The notes under the pieces: generated by a model
Told to the model about the DNA's origin: nothing
Database searches by the model: none
The model's input: only the letters and a program-made list of their open reading frames with translations
Shown here: positions 1 through 9,800 of the stretch, in pieces
Layout: the number at the start of each line of letters is the position of its first letter
Position numbering within the stretch: the first letter of the stretch is position 1
Translations under genes and position numbers: made by a program
From: Phoronis ovalis
Taxonomy: Eukaryota; Phoronida; Phoronidae
Length of the DNA stretch: 20,220 nt
Direction of reading: 5' to 3'
Assembly (NCBI GenBank): GCA_028565635.1
Contig: JAOXYB010005568.1
Location: 1 to 20,220, forward strand

Positions 1-10
1 AGGGGGTATA

Positions 11-683
11 TTGTGGACGATCCATAAAGTGCATATGGTTTGCAGTCAACTATTGAAAAAATGTTTTAAATATTTCACGACATTTTTTACGATGAATTAA
101 ATGAAAAATCAACCACGTCAAAAATCAGTTAAGTTGCACTTAATAAGATTAAGAGTGAATGCACTGAATAAGGAATAAACAGCATTATCTCGTTTTGATA
201 TAAAGATATCGATAACATATCAACATAAATGCCATTATCTCCTGTTTTACCAAGTCTAGTTAAATATCCAAATTTTAAAGTACTTCCTCTTGTTTCTATG
301 TAAATATATAGTTTTAGCTTCGGCTAACTTTTGTGGACGATCCATAAAGTGCATATGATCTGCAGTCAACTATGGAAAATATATTTTAAATATTTTACGT
401 TTTTTTCTAGAAAGATGAGTTAATTAGTAAAAATCAATCACATCCCCGATGTGTGCGAAATGAACTTCAGTCTAATACCTTTAACTGTACTTAATAAGAT
501 TAACAGTAAATGCACTTAATAAGGAATAAACAGCATTATCTCGTTTTGAGATAAAAATATCGATAACATATCAACATAAATGCCATTATCTACTGTTTTA
601 CCAAATCTAGTTAAATATCCAAATTTTAAAGTACTTCCTCTTGTGTCTATGTAAATATATAGTTTTATCTTTGGCCAACTTTT
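11..683. repeat. Tandem direct duplication, two diverged copies of about 320-350 bp
   Basis: The stretch beginning TTGTGGACGATCC at 11 recurs at 331. The shared end, CTATGTAAATATATAG, is at 296 and again at 647. The copies are therefore about 11-330 and 331-683. The offset grows from 320 to 351 because the second copy carries about 30 extra bases near 440-480. Shared blocks include the run after AAGTGCATATG, CACTTAATAAG and the GCATTATCTCGTTTTGA segment. It is not coding in any frame. The array may continue left of the window. It may be a satellite monomer or a duplicated transposon end. Confidence 0.85.
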
Positions 684-1161
684 GTCCCAAAAAATGCATT
701 AAATTTGTTTTGTATCATTAAATGCTAGTGTGTATTTTTCATATTAAATAACTGTTAGTCGATCATTTTATATAAAATTTTTGTTTACAAAAGTAAAAGG
801 TGTTTGCTGTGGCTCAGAAAACTATTAAAACAAAGTTAATTATAATTAGTTATAAAAGTCCCTGGTGACATGCATGTGAATACCTATGATTACGCTGTAT
901 ATGTGCAATTTAGCGTGTTTGGTTTTGATGAAAAGGATGGATTAATATTTTTTATAGCAAATATACAGTACTGTCATTGAATGGTCACATTTACGTTTAT
1001 AACCTGTCAATAATGTATTGATACACTGACACATTAATCATCCTTCCCCAGTGATTTATCATTACATTCAGTTTACTAGCTGATGTCGCGTTGACAAGGA
1101 AATAACTACAATACAAATATTTAACATTCCAATCTGATTGGCTACTGCTAACATGGACATC
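684..1161. other. Upstream non-coding region of the BRICHOS gene
   Basis: This AT-rich stretch lies between the tandem duplication and the TATA box of the downstream gene. I see no open reading frame with coding character, no RNA gene and no clear repeat. Its position makes it the likely proximal control region of the BRICHOS gene, but no specific binding site can be supported. Confidence 0.5.
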
Positions 1162-1169
1162 TATAAATA
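1162..1169 (+). promoter_or_regulatory. TATA box of the BRICHOS gene
   Basis: TATAAATA lies 71 bases upstream of the start codon at 1233. Initiation about 30 bases downstream would give a short leader of roughly 40 bases. It is the only strong TATA motif close to this start codon. Confidence 0.65.
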
Positions 1170-1232
1170 CCTTGAATTATATGACATCTTTAAGTAATTT
1201 CAAGTGAAACTACGCAAAAGCAGTAACTAACC

Positions 1233-1310
1233 ATGAAGCTCGTCGTGATACTACTCCTTGCATCTGTTGCTTGTATTAGTGCCTCTCCTGTAGTAAAAGC
1301 TACGCAGAAG
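1233..1310 (+). CDS. BRICHOS gene exon 1: signal peptide
   Basis: This exon runs from the start codon to AAG|GTATGT and encodes residues 1-26, ending in phase 0. It holds a short basic start, a leucine/valine-rich core and small residues before a likely cleavage after Ala18. Confidence 0.88.
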
Positions 1311-3558
1311 GTATGTTTTTTAACGTTTAGATATTGGCATTGAATTTATTGCTAAAACATCAAAGAGGTGTATATACATTTCATCCTATTTTAGTAATTA
1401 ATATGAAAAGACATATGAAAGCATACATTTTAAAAAGTTAGTACTCTAAACTTTACAAATCATTAGGTTAAATAGTTTGGATTCGGTCATATGTTCTAAT
1501 AAGGCCATTTTTGGGAAAAACTTGACTTTTTCGTATTTTTAATTTTCAAAAGGTAAATTCCTGCACCTATGAACTTGAAACTTTGCATAAAAATATATCA
1601 ACAAAAATGCGCCTCAGATTTTTAAAAATTGCTTTGTTCAAAAGTTATATTTTTTTAATTTAAGGATAAGATTAAAATCAGTAAAGTGCTGACCTTTAAA
1701 TTTGAAAATTTATTAACTTTTAAACGAAGAAAATTTTTTAAATTGTGAGGAACTTTTTGTATAGATCTATATATAAAGATAATTTTCGCCAAGTTTCAGA
1801 AGTTTTACACAGAATGATCATGAGAATTATTTTCAACTTTTTTCCTTTAGATTCATCAACATTAAAGTATAACCTTTGCAAGAAAGTATACTGTTACCTC
1901 TGTTTCTCTTCATTTTGGTTATGAAAATTAACAAAGAAAGTTATAATAGTCAAATAATAGTGTTTTTTGTATCTCGAGTCCTTAACCTTTCCTTGACAAC
2001 AAAAAGTGAAATGCCTTTAAGTGTAAGCCCGAAGGTAAAAATGTAAAAATTGCATTTTGTGTAAATGACTGCACACATTCTTTTACTTTAGATGTCAGTA
2101 AGTGTAATAAGTTATTTACAAATGGAGTATAAAAAACCATTCCTTATAATACATACCGTTTTGTTTTCAGCATTACAAAGTGCATGCAGTTGAGAAATCG
2201 GTAAAGGTTGAAGAGGATGTTGTTGTTGATCTGGAAAAGAACCAAGTCATTTATCATACTCCTAAACACAACAACATCGATGAAGCTACTGTCATTCATG
2301 ACTTTAACGCTGTAAGAATTTTATGTAAATATAGTTTACTAGTAGATACAAAACCGATGTTTACACAAACATCATTGGGGATCACATCTCTAAAAGTTTC
2401 TAAGAATTTTATATAATTTAGTTTCCATTTGTTCACAAATTGTCGTAAAATAGCACTATATTTCATAGTGAAAAGGAACAAAATCCAAATTCATGTTTCA
2501 GAATATCACACTGTTCGTCGCTCATGAGTCAAAAGTATGCTACCTTGCCGAATTAATGACGTATTTATCCCAAGACCCAAAAACAACAGAGGCAGCGTTT
2601 GACACAGTAAACGTAAGTAGCTCATTGAGACAATCTTACTCACTTTCAAATTTCCTCAATCTCGGAACTTTACCAAAGTATACTAAAGAAACGTCCAGAA
2701 ATAATTTTTTATTTATAAATGTTGATAATTACGTTGATGAGATACAAAATATACATTTTCTTTTATAGTCAGATACTAACGAAGTTGCTCGTATTGAAAC
2801 TGCTCAAATGAGGATAGTTAATGAACCCATCCTTGACCGTACTTTTTTGAGTGACGATCTCGCAGAAAAGTGTTTGAAGTATCCCATGTATCGTATTGAA
2901 CTAATGCATGAAGAAATGACTGTTGAGAAGGAAAGACAAGTAGAGAATCTTGGTAAGTTGTTTTTAATTATATCTGAGATGGGTATAGCCAAGGCTTTTC
3001 AAGGGGGATGAATTGGCATACAGTGGCTTCTTGAAAGACCCCAGAAGGCAGCATATACTTTGAATAGCACCCGAATAGCACTGACCCCCGGGTTCTTTGT
3101 TAATAGAGTCCAACATTAGGGTACCCTAGGGATTATCATATACAACTCAAAGTTAAACTTAGATTGAAAAGATATCTGTAGAAAGATATAAGGAATCGGT
3201 CCTTAGAGTCTTATTATTTCGTAGTACAACGCATTTTATTATCGTTTTAGATCGTACACAGTCACGTGTTGGAAGAGACGCGCCCGGTTGGGGGTTGACT
3301 GACGGAGACAAATGTTCTTTACCATGTGTTTCTTCAAGCTGTACAGTACGGAACAGACATTGCCAATTTGTTGTTCAGTGTGCTCTAACCAGAAACAAAC
3401 ACAATGAATTAATCCCTGACTGCACCAAACAGCAGGAGGTTCACAAATTTACACAGATCAACGTATGCACACCTTGCTGTAATCAACAGTGTCTCAGAAG
3501 TATATATAGCGACTTCCCAAACCTTCCACTTCCGGTATCTAGCTATAAAAATTGTTAA
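1233..3558 (+). CDS. BRICHOS-domain secreted precursor with cysteine-rich tail (5 exons, 273 aa)
   Basis: Exons are 1233-1310, 2171-2311, 2502-2612, 2769-2952 and 3251-3558; every junction is GT-AG and phases agree (0,0,0,1). Residues 1-18 form a signal peptide (MKLVVILLLASVACISA). A charged linker follows, then a BRICHOS domain at about 67-150. It has the conserved Asp70 in HDFN, Cys86 in VCYLAEL and Cys145 in AEKCLKYPMYRIEL; the 16-residue Asp-Cys spacing is what the family shows. An acidic helix-like stretch leads to R177-V-G-R180, a minimal furin-type site. The remaining 93 residues hold 11 cysteines, including CSLPC and CTPCC. BRICHOS domains are known to chaperone the C-terminal segment of their own precursor, which is often released by furin-type cleavage. 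By analogy the tail should be the secreted product; its function is not recognised. There is no transmembrane segment other than the signal peptide, unlike the many type II membrane BRICHOS proteins. Confidence 0.88.
1311..2170 (+). other. BRICHOS gene intron 1, holding a foldback repeat
   Basis: The intron runs from GTATGT to TTTTCAG. Apart from the palindromic repeat at 1570-1806, I see only AT-rich unique sequence and no coding or RNA feature. Confidence 0.8.
1570..1806. repeat. Foldback (MITE-like) element in BRICHOS intron 1
   Basis: The left arm (about 1570-1664) contains GAACTTGAAACTTTGCATAA and AAAAATTGCTTTGTTCAAAA. The right arm (about 1694-1806) carries their diverged reverse complements: TAACTTTTAAACGAAG, then TTTTCGCCAAGTTTCAG. 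A short spacer separates the arms. It has no coding capacity. The imperfect arms indicate an old insertion. No target-site duplication could be fixed by eye. Confidence 0.65.
2171..2311 (+). CDS. BRICHOS gene exon 2: linker and start of BRICHOS domain
   Basis: This exon follows TTTTCAG and ends before GTAAGA, encoding residues 27-73 with both boundaries in phase 0. It starts HYKVHAVEKS, is rich in Val, Glu and Asp, and ends with HDFNA, which contains the conserved BRICHOS aspartate. Confidence 0.88.
2502..2612 (+). CDS. BRICHOS gene exon 3: first BRICHOS cysteine
   Basis: This exon follows TTTCAG and ends before GTAAGT, encoding residues 74-110 in phase 0. It carries NITLFVAHESKVCYLAEL with the first conserved cysteine (Cys86), matching the family's core strand and CYLM-like motif. 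Confidence 0.88.
2769..2952 (+). CDS. BRICHOS gene exon 4: second BRICHOS cysteine and acidic linker
   Basis: This exon follows TTTTATAG and ends G|GTAAGT in phase 1, encoding residues 111-171. Cys145 and the closing motif CLKYPMYRIEL end the BRICHOS fold. The last 20 or so residues are Glu/Lys-rich and probably helical. Confidence 0.88.
3056..3172 (+). repeat. Dispersed intronic repeat, copy 1
   Basis: This segment in BRICHOS intron 4 matches 9736-9855 in the same orientation with many substitutions. Shared pieces include ACTTTGAATAGCA, TTCTT followed by AGAG, AGTACC/GGTACC, GATTATC/GATTATA and AGTTAAACTTAGATT. One repeat family therefore occurs in introns of both genes. Confidence 0.65.
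3251..3558 (+). CDS. BRICHOS gene exon 5: cleavage site and 11-cysteine tail
   Basis: This exon follows CGTTTTAG and ends at the TAA at 3556-3558. It completes Asp172 and encodes residues 173-273. The SRVGR motif is followed by DAPGWG and a compact cysteine-rich segment that includes CSLPC, CQFVVQC, CTPCC and a C-terminal cysteine just before the stop. With 11 cysteines, one is unpaired unless the tail dimerises or pairs elsewhere. I do not recognise a named fold. Confidence 0.88.
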
Positions 3559-3589
3559 TGATTAGTGCTGCAGGTTCGTGTGCCATGTT

Positions 3590-3628
3590 TATATAGGGCG
3601 TTCAGAGCGCTACACGCTTCCCTATATA
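3590..3628 (+). other. 3' UTR hairpin of the BRICHOS gene
   Basis: TATATAGGG (3590-3598) pairs perfectly with CCCTATATA (3620-3628) across a loop that contains further short GCG/CGC pairing. It lies 32 bases after the stop codon, inside the predicted 3' UTR. Its role is unknown. Confidence 0.45.
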
Positions 3629-3773
3629 ATTATATGTACTACGTGTTCAGTTTTGTAATTAAAAACATGAATATCATTGTGTACTCGTTTAGCTATTTAT
3701 CGCATTAAAAATACAAAGTTTGTATTTTTTACAATTGTTGTACGCAGTATTTCTTGTGGTATGATTTATCTAA

Positions 3774-3779
3774 AATAAA
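3774..3779 (+). terminator. Polyadenylation signal of the BRICHOS gene
   Basis: A canonical AATAAA lies 216 bases after the stop codon, followed by T-rich sequence. It is the first AATAAA downstream of the last exon, and cleavage would fall near 3795-3810. Confidence 0.7.
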
Positions 3780-5302
3780 CTTTGAATGACATTTTGAATA
3801 TGACATTCTTACATGTTTTTATATATATTATGTATCACGCTGTCATGTTTTTGGTACCAAACCGGGTTACACGGCTGTTTTGGTTGTGTAAATAATACCA
3901 TTCACGTTTGATACATCATGGAATCCATTTACCTGATACCCTTTTTGAAAAGGTGTGTACCCATATCCCCATCATGATAAAATGTCTCAAATAAAAAAGG
4001 GAGAAAGGATTTGAGTCATATCCCCCATAGATTTAAAAGTTAATATGTGTGTTTATTTCTGCAACTTTCGTTTTCAGAGTACTCCCGTTTGTGAATTAGT
4101 CGGGATTACATGTATGTACAGAAAAACCCTTATATTTCACATGTCCGACCGTAACAACAGAATGATCAATATTTTTGAATTGTTCATGCAATTAACCAAA
4201 AACAATTCTACTGAAATTTTAATTTTGGTTTTTCAAATATATGATTAATCCTTATTATTTAAACTAGATATTTTAATTCTAACTTACTCTTTCAAAAATC
4301 ACAATGCACATGGAGTTGGACGTAAATTTGTCCGGTCTTTGATATCAACGCCCCCCTCATCTTTCACAATGAACAAATGAGAAAAAAAAAAGCAAACTAT
4401 AAACAATTAAGAGTATTAACAAAGTGTAATACCTAGTTTTACTCGATCGTGTCATCAACGGCAGCTGAGCCCTGTTGAAGTTGTCCAACTTTTTTTTTCT
4501 CATGGAAATCGTCCGTTTTGATTATAAACACAATATATGAACTAAAAAATAGAATTTAAAGTAGGTTTAACTTTATTCCTCTCTATTATATAAAATATCT
4601 TTTATCTAATACCTAATTTACTTTCTTATATAAAACAGAAAAGTGGTAATACTCCGTCCTAACTATTGAAAAATTGGACCTGTACTTGCAGTGCTAGGTG
4701 GCGCTTTTAAAGTATTATTGGGATATCGCAGTTGTAAATATCGTGGCTCACCTGCACCAGGATCTCGTAGGTGTAATATGTCGCTATCAGGCACAGTTAT
4801 ATCTGTTTATATTGTTTGTAGTTTATAAAAATCTGTGAATGCGGCAAATTAAATTAAGTAAATCTAGGGGACATTCTGTGATGAAACATTATTTTATTAA
4901 GTAACCCAGCTCGGGCACTCTTGGGCGAGCCTTAGAATTGAAATTTATAATTTTAAAAATATAAAGATGAGAAATTTCGTCTTAAACATTTCCTGGACAT
5001 TTCATGTTATTTAGTCAACAACTCATTAAGTTATTCGATATCATGTAAGGAAGAATTGTTTGTAGGGTTTTTTGCATTGTGTTACGCATTTAGGTACCAG
5101 GTAGATTGACTGATTGAATTTCTTTCTTCATCATAACATTATAAAGTAAAAAACACAAAAACACAATACAAATAAAAATAATTAGAACTGTGATCACAAC
5201 CTCTTATTTTCCCCATAATACATCCAAAAATCTATATTGAAAAGGATAAACACTAAAAAGTTTAAACATTAAATACTTATTTCCATAACGTACGTAAAGT
5301 GA
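3780..5302. other. Intergenic DNA without a recognised gene
   Basis: This AT-rich stretch lies between the BRICHOS polyadenylation signal and the minisatellite. Short open frames exist (for example 4045-4248), but they lack splice context or recognisable domains. A small arginine/glycine-rich open stretch near 4735-4800 also could not be assigned. Confidence 0.5.
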
Positions 5303-5362
5303 GCTCCAGCTTCAGATTCAGATTCAGCTCCAGATTCAGATTCAGCTCCAGATTCAGATTCG
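5303..5362. repeat. Minisatellite, 18-bp unit GCTCCAGATTCAGATTCA
   Basis: Just over three tandem units occur here. The first is slightly diverged (GCTTCAGATTCAGATTCA begins inside it) and the array ends GATTCAGATTCG. The hexamer GATTCA repeats within each unit. It lies in intergenic DNA. Confidence 0.85.
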
Positions 5363-5552
5363 AAAAAAATAAAAAATAAAATGTCCTAAATTGCAAGTAT
5401 TTGATAATATTATGACTTTTCACAATGTTTTTGTTTCGACTAATTTTTCCCACAATTATTGTAGGTTCTTAAATATTTCAAACGATTTTTCTGAATATTT
5501 TCATGGATTTTTAGTAACAAACTGCAGAAACAAGAGACATTAGTTATAAAGG

Positions 5553-5640
5553 AATCTTAATATACTCCTAGAATACTCACAAAAAATCCTTAAAAAATAT
5601 CTGCCTAGGAAAAAGAGTATTCCAGGAGTATATTAAGATT
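5553..5640. repeat. Inverted repeat with 26-bp arms at the LINE boundary
   Basis: The arm at 5553-5578 is the reverse complement of 5615-5640 with one mismatch, and the arms are separated by 36 bases. The near-perfect match implies a young structure. Its right edge abuts the first detectable LINE sequence, so it may be a separate foldback element or part of the insertion junction. Confidence 0.8.
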
Positions 5641-5643
5641 CTT

Positions 5644-6684
5644 TTATTGGTTGTTAGGCGCAACAAGAATTGTGGTTATTTGCCTGCTGACATCCTTTTC
5701 AACATATTTGACACAAAAATTGTGCCAATCTTAACTTATGGAGCGGAAATTTGGGGTTTTGTGTATAGTAAGGTAATTGAGCAGGTACACATTAATTTTT
5801 GGAAATATGTTTTACAATGCAAGTAGGCTCCAAAACCTGCGACTCCGCCGCCCTAGGAGAATGTGGCCGACTGCCTTTATGTGTGGTATATATGAAAAAA
5901 TGTATTAAATTTTGGGCTAAATTGACATTCATGGAAGCTTCCAGATATTCAAGGGCAGCTTATGGCATGTTGAAATCCTTAGAAGATGCAGGTAGAAAGA
6001 CCTGGTGAGTAAAATAAAACACTTGTTAAATTCGCTTGGGTTTGGATCTGTCTGGCTACAGCAGTGAGTTGGTGATGTAACTGAATTTATAAATTTATTT
6101 GAGAAAAGGCTGATAGATGCATGTTCTTTAAACTGGCTTGAAAGTTTGGGGAACTCTCCTAAACTGAATTGCTATTCAGAATTGAAATCTATGCTGGAAC
6201 CAGAAAAATACCTCACTGTACTTAGATTTAGCTCTCACAGAAAGGCTCTGGCTAAGTTTCGCTGTTCAAATCACTGTTTGGCAATAGAATCACTGAGACT
6301 GCAAAAAGTTGATAGGGAATTTAGATGGTGCAAGTGGTGTCTGTATCGAAATGATATACGTGTGGTTGAGGATGAATATCATTTTTAAAATAGTTGTAAT
6401 ATGTATGATGAGCTAAGACAACAGTTTCTCCCAAAAAATTGTACTAACAACCCCACCAGGGAAAAAAACATTGATTTATTGAAATGCAAAAATGAAGAGG
6501 TTCTCAGGGGTGGGGGAATTTTTGTTTATAAAGCCTTTCAATTGAGGGAGGTGCGGCTGTCACAGCTTCCAACTTAAATGTGAAATATAACATGTATTAT
6601 TCTATACAAAATTGTAGTATGTTTTAATTGTACAATATGGGACAATGGCCTTTTGTTGATTAAAATAAACGTATTATTATTATA
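5644..6684 (+). mobile_element. 5'-truncated, decayed non-LTR retrotransposon (LINE), 3' end
   Basis: Only the C-terminal end of a reverse-transcriptase ORF remains. The early part reads as the region after the polymerase core (VPILTYGAEIWGF), then continues after a frameshift near 5815 with ALGECGRLPLC and IKFWAKL. A block at 6146-6388 holds the cysteine-rich tail (CKWCLYRN and VEDEYHF), the typical end of many invertebrate LINE ORF2 proteins. Stops and frameshifts lie near 5815, 6005, 6075 and 6388. The element ends in AATAAAC followed by an ATT-rich tail, as expected for a LINE 3' terminus. It cannot encode an active protein. The clade (CR1, RTE or I-like) cannot be fixed by eye. Confidence 0.8.
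6146..6388 (+). pseudogene. LINE ORF2 C-terminal fragment with zinc-knuckle-like motif
   Basis: This open frame is the best preserved piece of the LINE. Its end reads WCKWCLYRNDIRVVEDEYHF, after which a TAA interrupts the expected CxxxY continuation. That continuation is still visible in another frame (NSCNMYDELR). It is a fossil fragment rather than an independent gene. Confidence 0.75.
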
Positions 6685-6730
6685 AAATTATAAAAAGCGA
6701 AAACTGTAAAAAGTGTTTGAAATAAAGATT

Positions 6731-6736
6731 TATATT
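6731..6736 (-). terminator. Possible variant polyadenylation signal of the protease gene
   Basis: On the minus strand AATATA lies about 80 bases after the stop codon at 6813. No AATAAA is found on this strand before the LINE tail, so this variant hexamer is the best candidate. Confidence is low. Confidence 0.25.
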
Positions 6737-6812
6737 GATCTAAAATTTGTACAGAAGAAATGTTTACTAGCATCATGTAAGGCAATGCATTGTTTGCTTC
6801 TTCCCCACTGAA

Positions 6813-6862
6813 TCATTTTCCAACAAGATTTTCCACATCTATCGTAACCAGTGGATTGCCAT
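6813..6862 (-). CDS. Protease exon 19: short C-terminal tail
   Basis: This exon follows TTCGACAG and encodes NGNPLVTIDVENLVGK, then TGA. Its start repeats the start of exon 18 (NDNPLVTV), so it is a truncated duplicate of that exon. An alternative ending within exon 18 read-through (stop at 7073) is possible; see findings. Confidence 0.6.
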
Positions 6863-9800
6863 CTGTCGAAAAAAAGAAAACATGCTAAAATGTTACACAA
6901 TCTATAATAGTGCAGGTTAACAGGTAATAAGTAAGCAAGTTCTGTTTCATTATTTAATTACTAATCTATCCATTTTATATCGCCTGTAATGCCATAATAA
7001 GGTCGATATTATTAAACAAAATATTTGGTTCGAACACGTTTAAATTTGTTTTAATAACTTTTTAATTAAATATCAGTAGTTCTGTTTCCACTTACTCTCG
7101 CAGTAGTATTTCAATCCCGTTTCCGGGTTGTTCGATCTAGTGCAGAAAAATTTGCCATAGCCATCAGGTATGCAACCGGCGTATATTTTCCCTCTGTAGT
7201 AAACTGGCAAAAAACACTTTTCTCTTATTTCGCTCGGAGTGAGAACATTTGTTACGGATGGCACTGTTGAGCTGTGCATTATCTTATCTACCACAGTTGA
7301 ATGGATTCCCAGCAGTGGATGTACCGTAACCAATGGATTGTCATCTATCAAAATAAAAGAAAATGTTTAAAATAAAAAAAACAATGCACGCAAATATAGG
7401 ATGAACGTAACACAAGGTACACTTCGCCGGGTACTTCGCTATTTCTATGTTCCTATTTATATTTCGGCTTCTAATACATAAAAACAAGACTGATATGGAA
7501 ATCCCTCTATTTGGTTTGTACGAGCTTCATCTTATTACTTGTGGCGTTTCAATCTGTGAATCATATGCATTATATAGCATTTCTATCCTTAAACAGTCAT
7601 ATTTATTTATTTGAAACTTTAAATGTCAGTAGTTCTGTTTCCACTTACTCTCGCAGTAGTATTTCAATCCTGTTTCCGGGTCGTTCGAACTAGTGCAGAA
7701 AAATCTGCCATAGCCATCAGGTATGCAGCCGTTGTATATTTTCCTTCTGTAGTAAACTGGTAAGAAACACTTTTCTCTTATTTCGCTCAGAGTCAGAACT
7801 TTTGTTACAGACGGCTCTGTTGAAAGCCTAGCACCAGAAGAATCAGCTGAACGGTAAGAAGAAGAAATGCCGATTAAGTTTTGTCAAAAACGTGACTGGC
7901 ATATTGGACTAAAATTGTGCTAAAACCTGCTGGTTATATGTTAAAAATTGCTAAAAGACATTATTTTTTTTCAGCTTACTGAGTATGATTTTTGCACTTT
8001 GCAGCTTATTTATGTGCCTTATTTGAAAAAAGTATTGTTTTGACACAGGCGAATGTTACAAAATGTTCAATGTTCAACTATTTACAAACATATATTTAGC
8101 TATTTTTGACAAAACGTTATTAGAAGCATTAAAAACACCAGACTACTTCATATTATTGCCATGATAGCGAAATTAATTTCAAAAATTCCTAAGCTTCCAC
8201 AATGAAATCTCAATCCTTTCAGTGGAGCTCTCGATTTTACATTGCTAACCACAGTTTTGACACCACGCACCTCCTTTCTAGCAGCGCGAATCCTGGCGAA
8301 ACCATTTTTCTTATCTTGCGAACAATAGGCTGCAAGACGCAGCGGTGCATGCTAACTAAACTAAACTGCTACCAGTGAAATGTTCGTGAGGTGAGCAAAA
8401 TGGTTCAATCACGCCATTATAATGAGAAATAAGGTCAGTGAAAACTGTAGTTCGAGGTTCGTGCTGCAGGAATTCAGTTTCGCGCGCGGGAAATATGATA
8501 GGCCTAATTTTCATGACACTTAAATTGAAAAAAATCAAACCTCTTTCACAAATAAATGTTTGCTGTACTGAGCAGTCTCGATCATTCCAACAGCCAAGAT
8601 CCCCTGATGTTTCAACGCATTCTTCTTTTCCCAGAAAATTATTTGGCTCAAGGGGACACCATTCTGCAATAATTAAACAGTAACTGTTTTCCCAGAGGTA
8701 ATGGACATGTGATCTTAAAAGTTACACGAGTTTCAGTCCTTTTTCTGTAGAAGCTTGTTAAAAAAGAAGCTGGATGTCTAAATGCAACTTGGATTTGTCG
8801 TCACAGATATTGCCTGATGAAATTTACTTTGTACCATATACTTTGTTACCTGTGTACGCTTGCTTAGTTTTCAAAACGTTCACGAACGCGTTGCTTTGTT
8901 TCTTAATGCCCATCCATCCATACCATCTAAATGTAGTGTATAACCACACGTTTTCATTAATGTTATCCGGAACGACTAAGTAATATCCTTTGTCTTCGCA
9001 GTACCGTTTTGCCCTTTTCCAGTTCAATTTGTTTGCGACATACATGTATGAATGGCCTATAAATATAAAAAGGTAGATTATCCCTTCAATATAATGTTTT
9101 TATTTTATACGCTGTCAGCTATGAGCAGTTATGATGTTTCATATTGTGTCCAATACAGTAGATAGCAAGCTAAAAAATTGGATATGATCTCAGCTCACAA
9201 AGATGATTGGATATTAAGGCAGATTATAAGTAACAAAACAATTGTAACTTAATTCTTTTTTTAGTTGTGTTCAGTTTATAAGCTCCCATATGATTGACAT
9301 GTACAATAATCATTGCATGATCGAATAGTAAAACTAATCCAAAATAAGATGCATATGTGTCTGCATCAAAAATGTAGATTCTCACCAAGGAACGAAATTA
9401 CAGTATATCCTCCAAGTGTTCCTCCACTAGTAAGTTTTACTGAATTTACATCGATAACTGGGTTACAAGGTGGAAGTTGAGAATCTCGTATTGTTGGTAA
9501 GTTAAAAACGGTGTCTAATCCATAAATAGCAACGCTAGCTTCAAAAAGTTCTCCCCTTGAATTTGATGCTAAAATAAAATACAATACACATGCTATTTTA
9601 TACAAATAATCCAGTGGCTGTTGTCATTAATAACTGGGGCAAAAAAAATGATGCATATGTGAATTAACATACGTATGGCAGCGGCATATATGGTGTTTGG
9701 TCGTGTTGATTCGAAGTTCATATCCAATATTTCGAAACTTTGAATAGCAGTGCCCCTGGATTCTTAGCAGAGCCTAAACATGAGAGTACCTTAAGGCAAG

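Noticed and set aside
4735-4810. An open stretch reading KYRGSPAPGSRRCNMSLSGT
   Set aside because: It looked protein-like and may be a relic of a coding element. It is short, has no start or splice support and matches no family I can name with confidence, so it is not annotated.
5799-6388. Treating the two LINE-derived open frames as host genes
   Set aside because: They are consecutive pieces of one retrotransposon ORF2 C-terminus, separated by stops and frameshifts and followed by a LINE-type ATT-rich tail.
8438-8683. An 81-codon + strand open frame
   Set aside because: It overlaps the minus-strand lectin exon at 8541-8663, which has recognisable EPN/WND motifs and valid splice sites.
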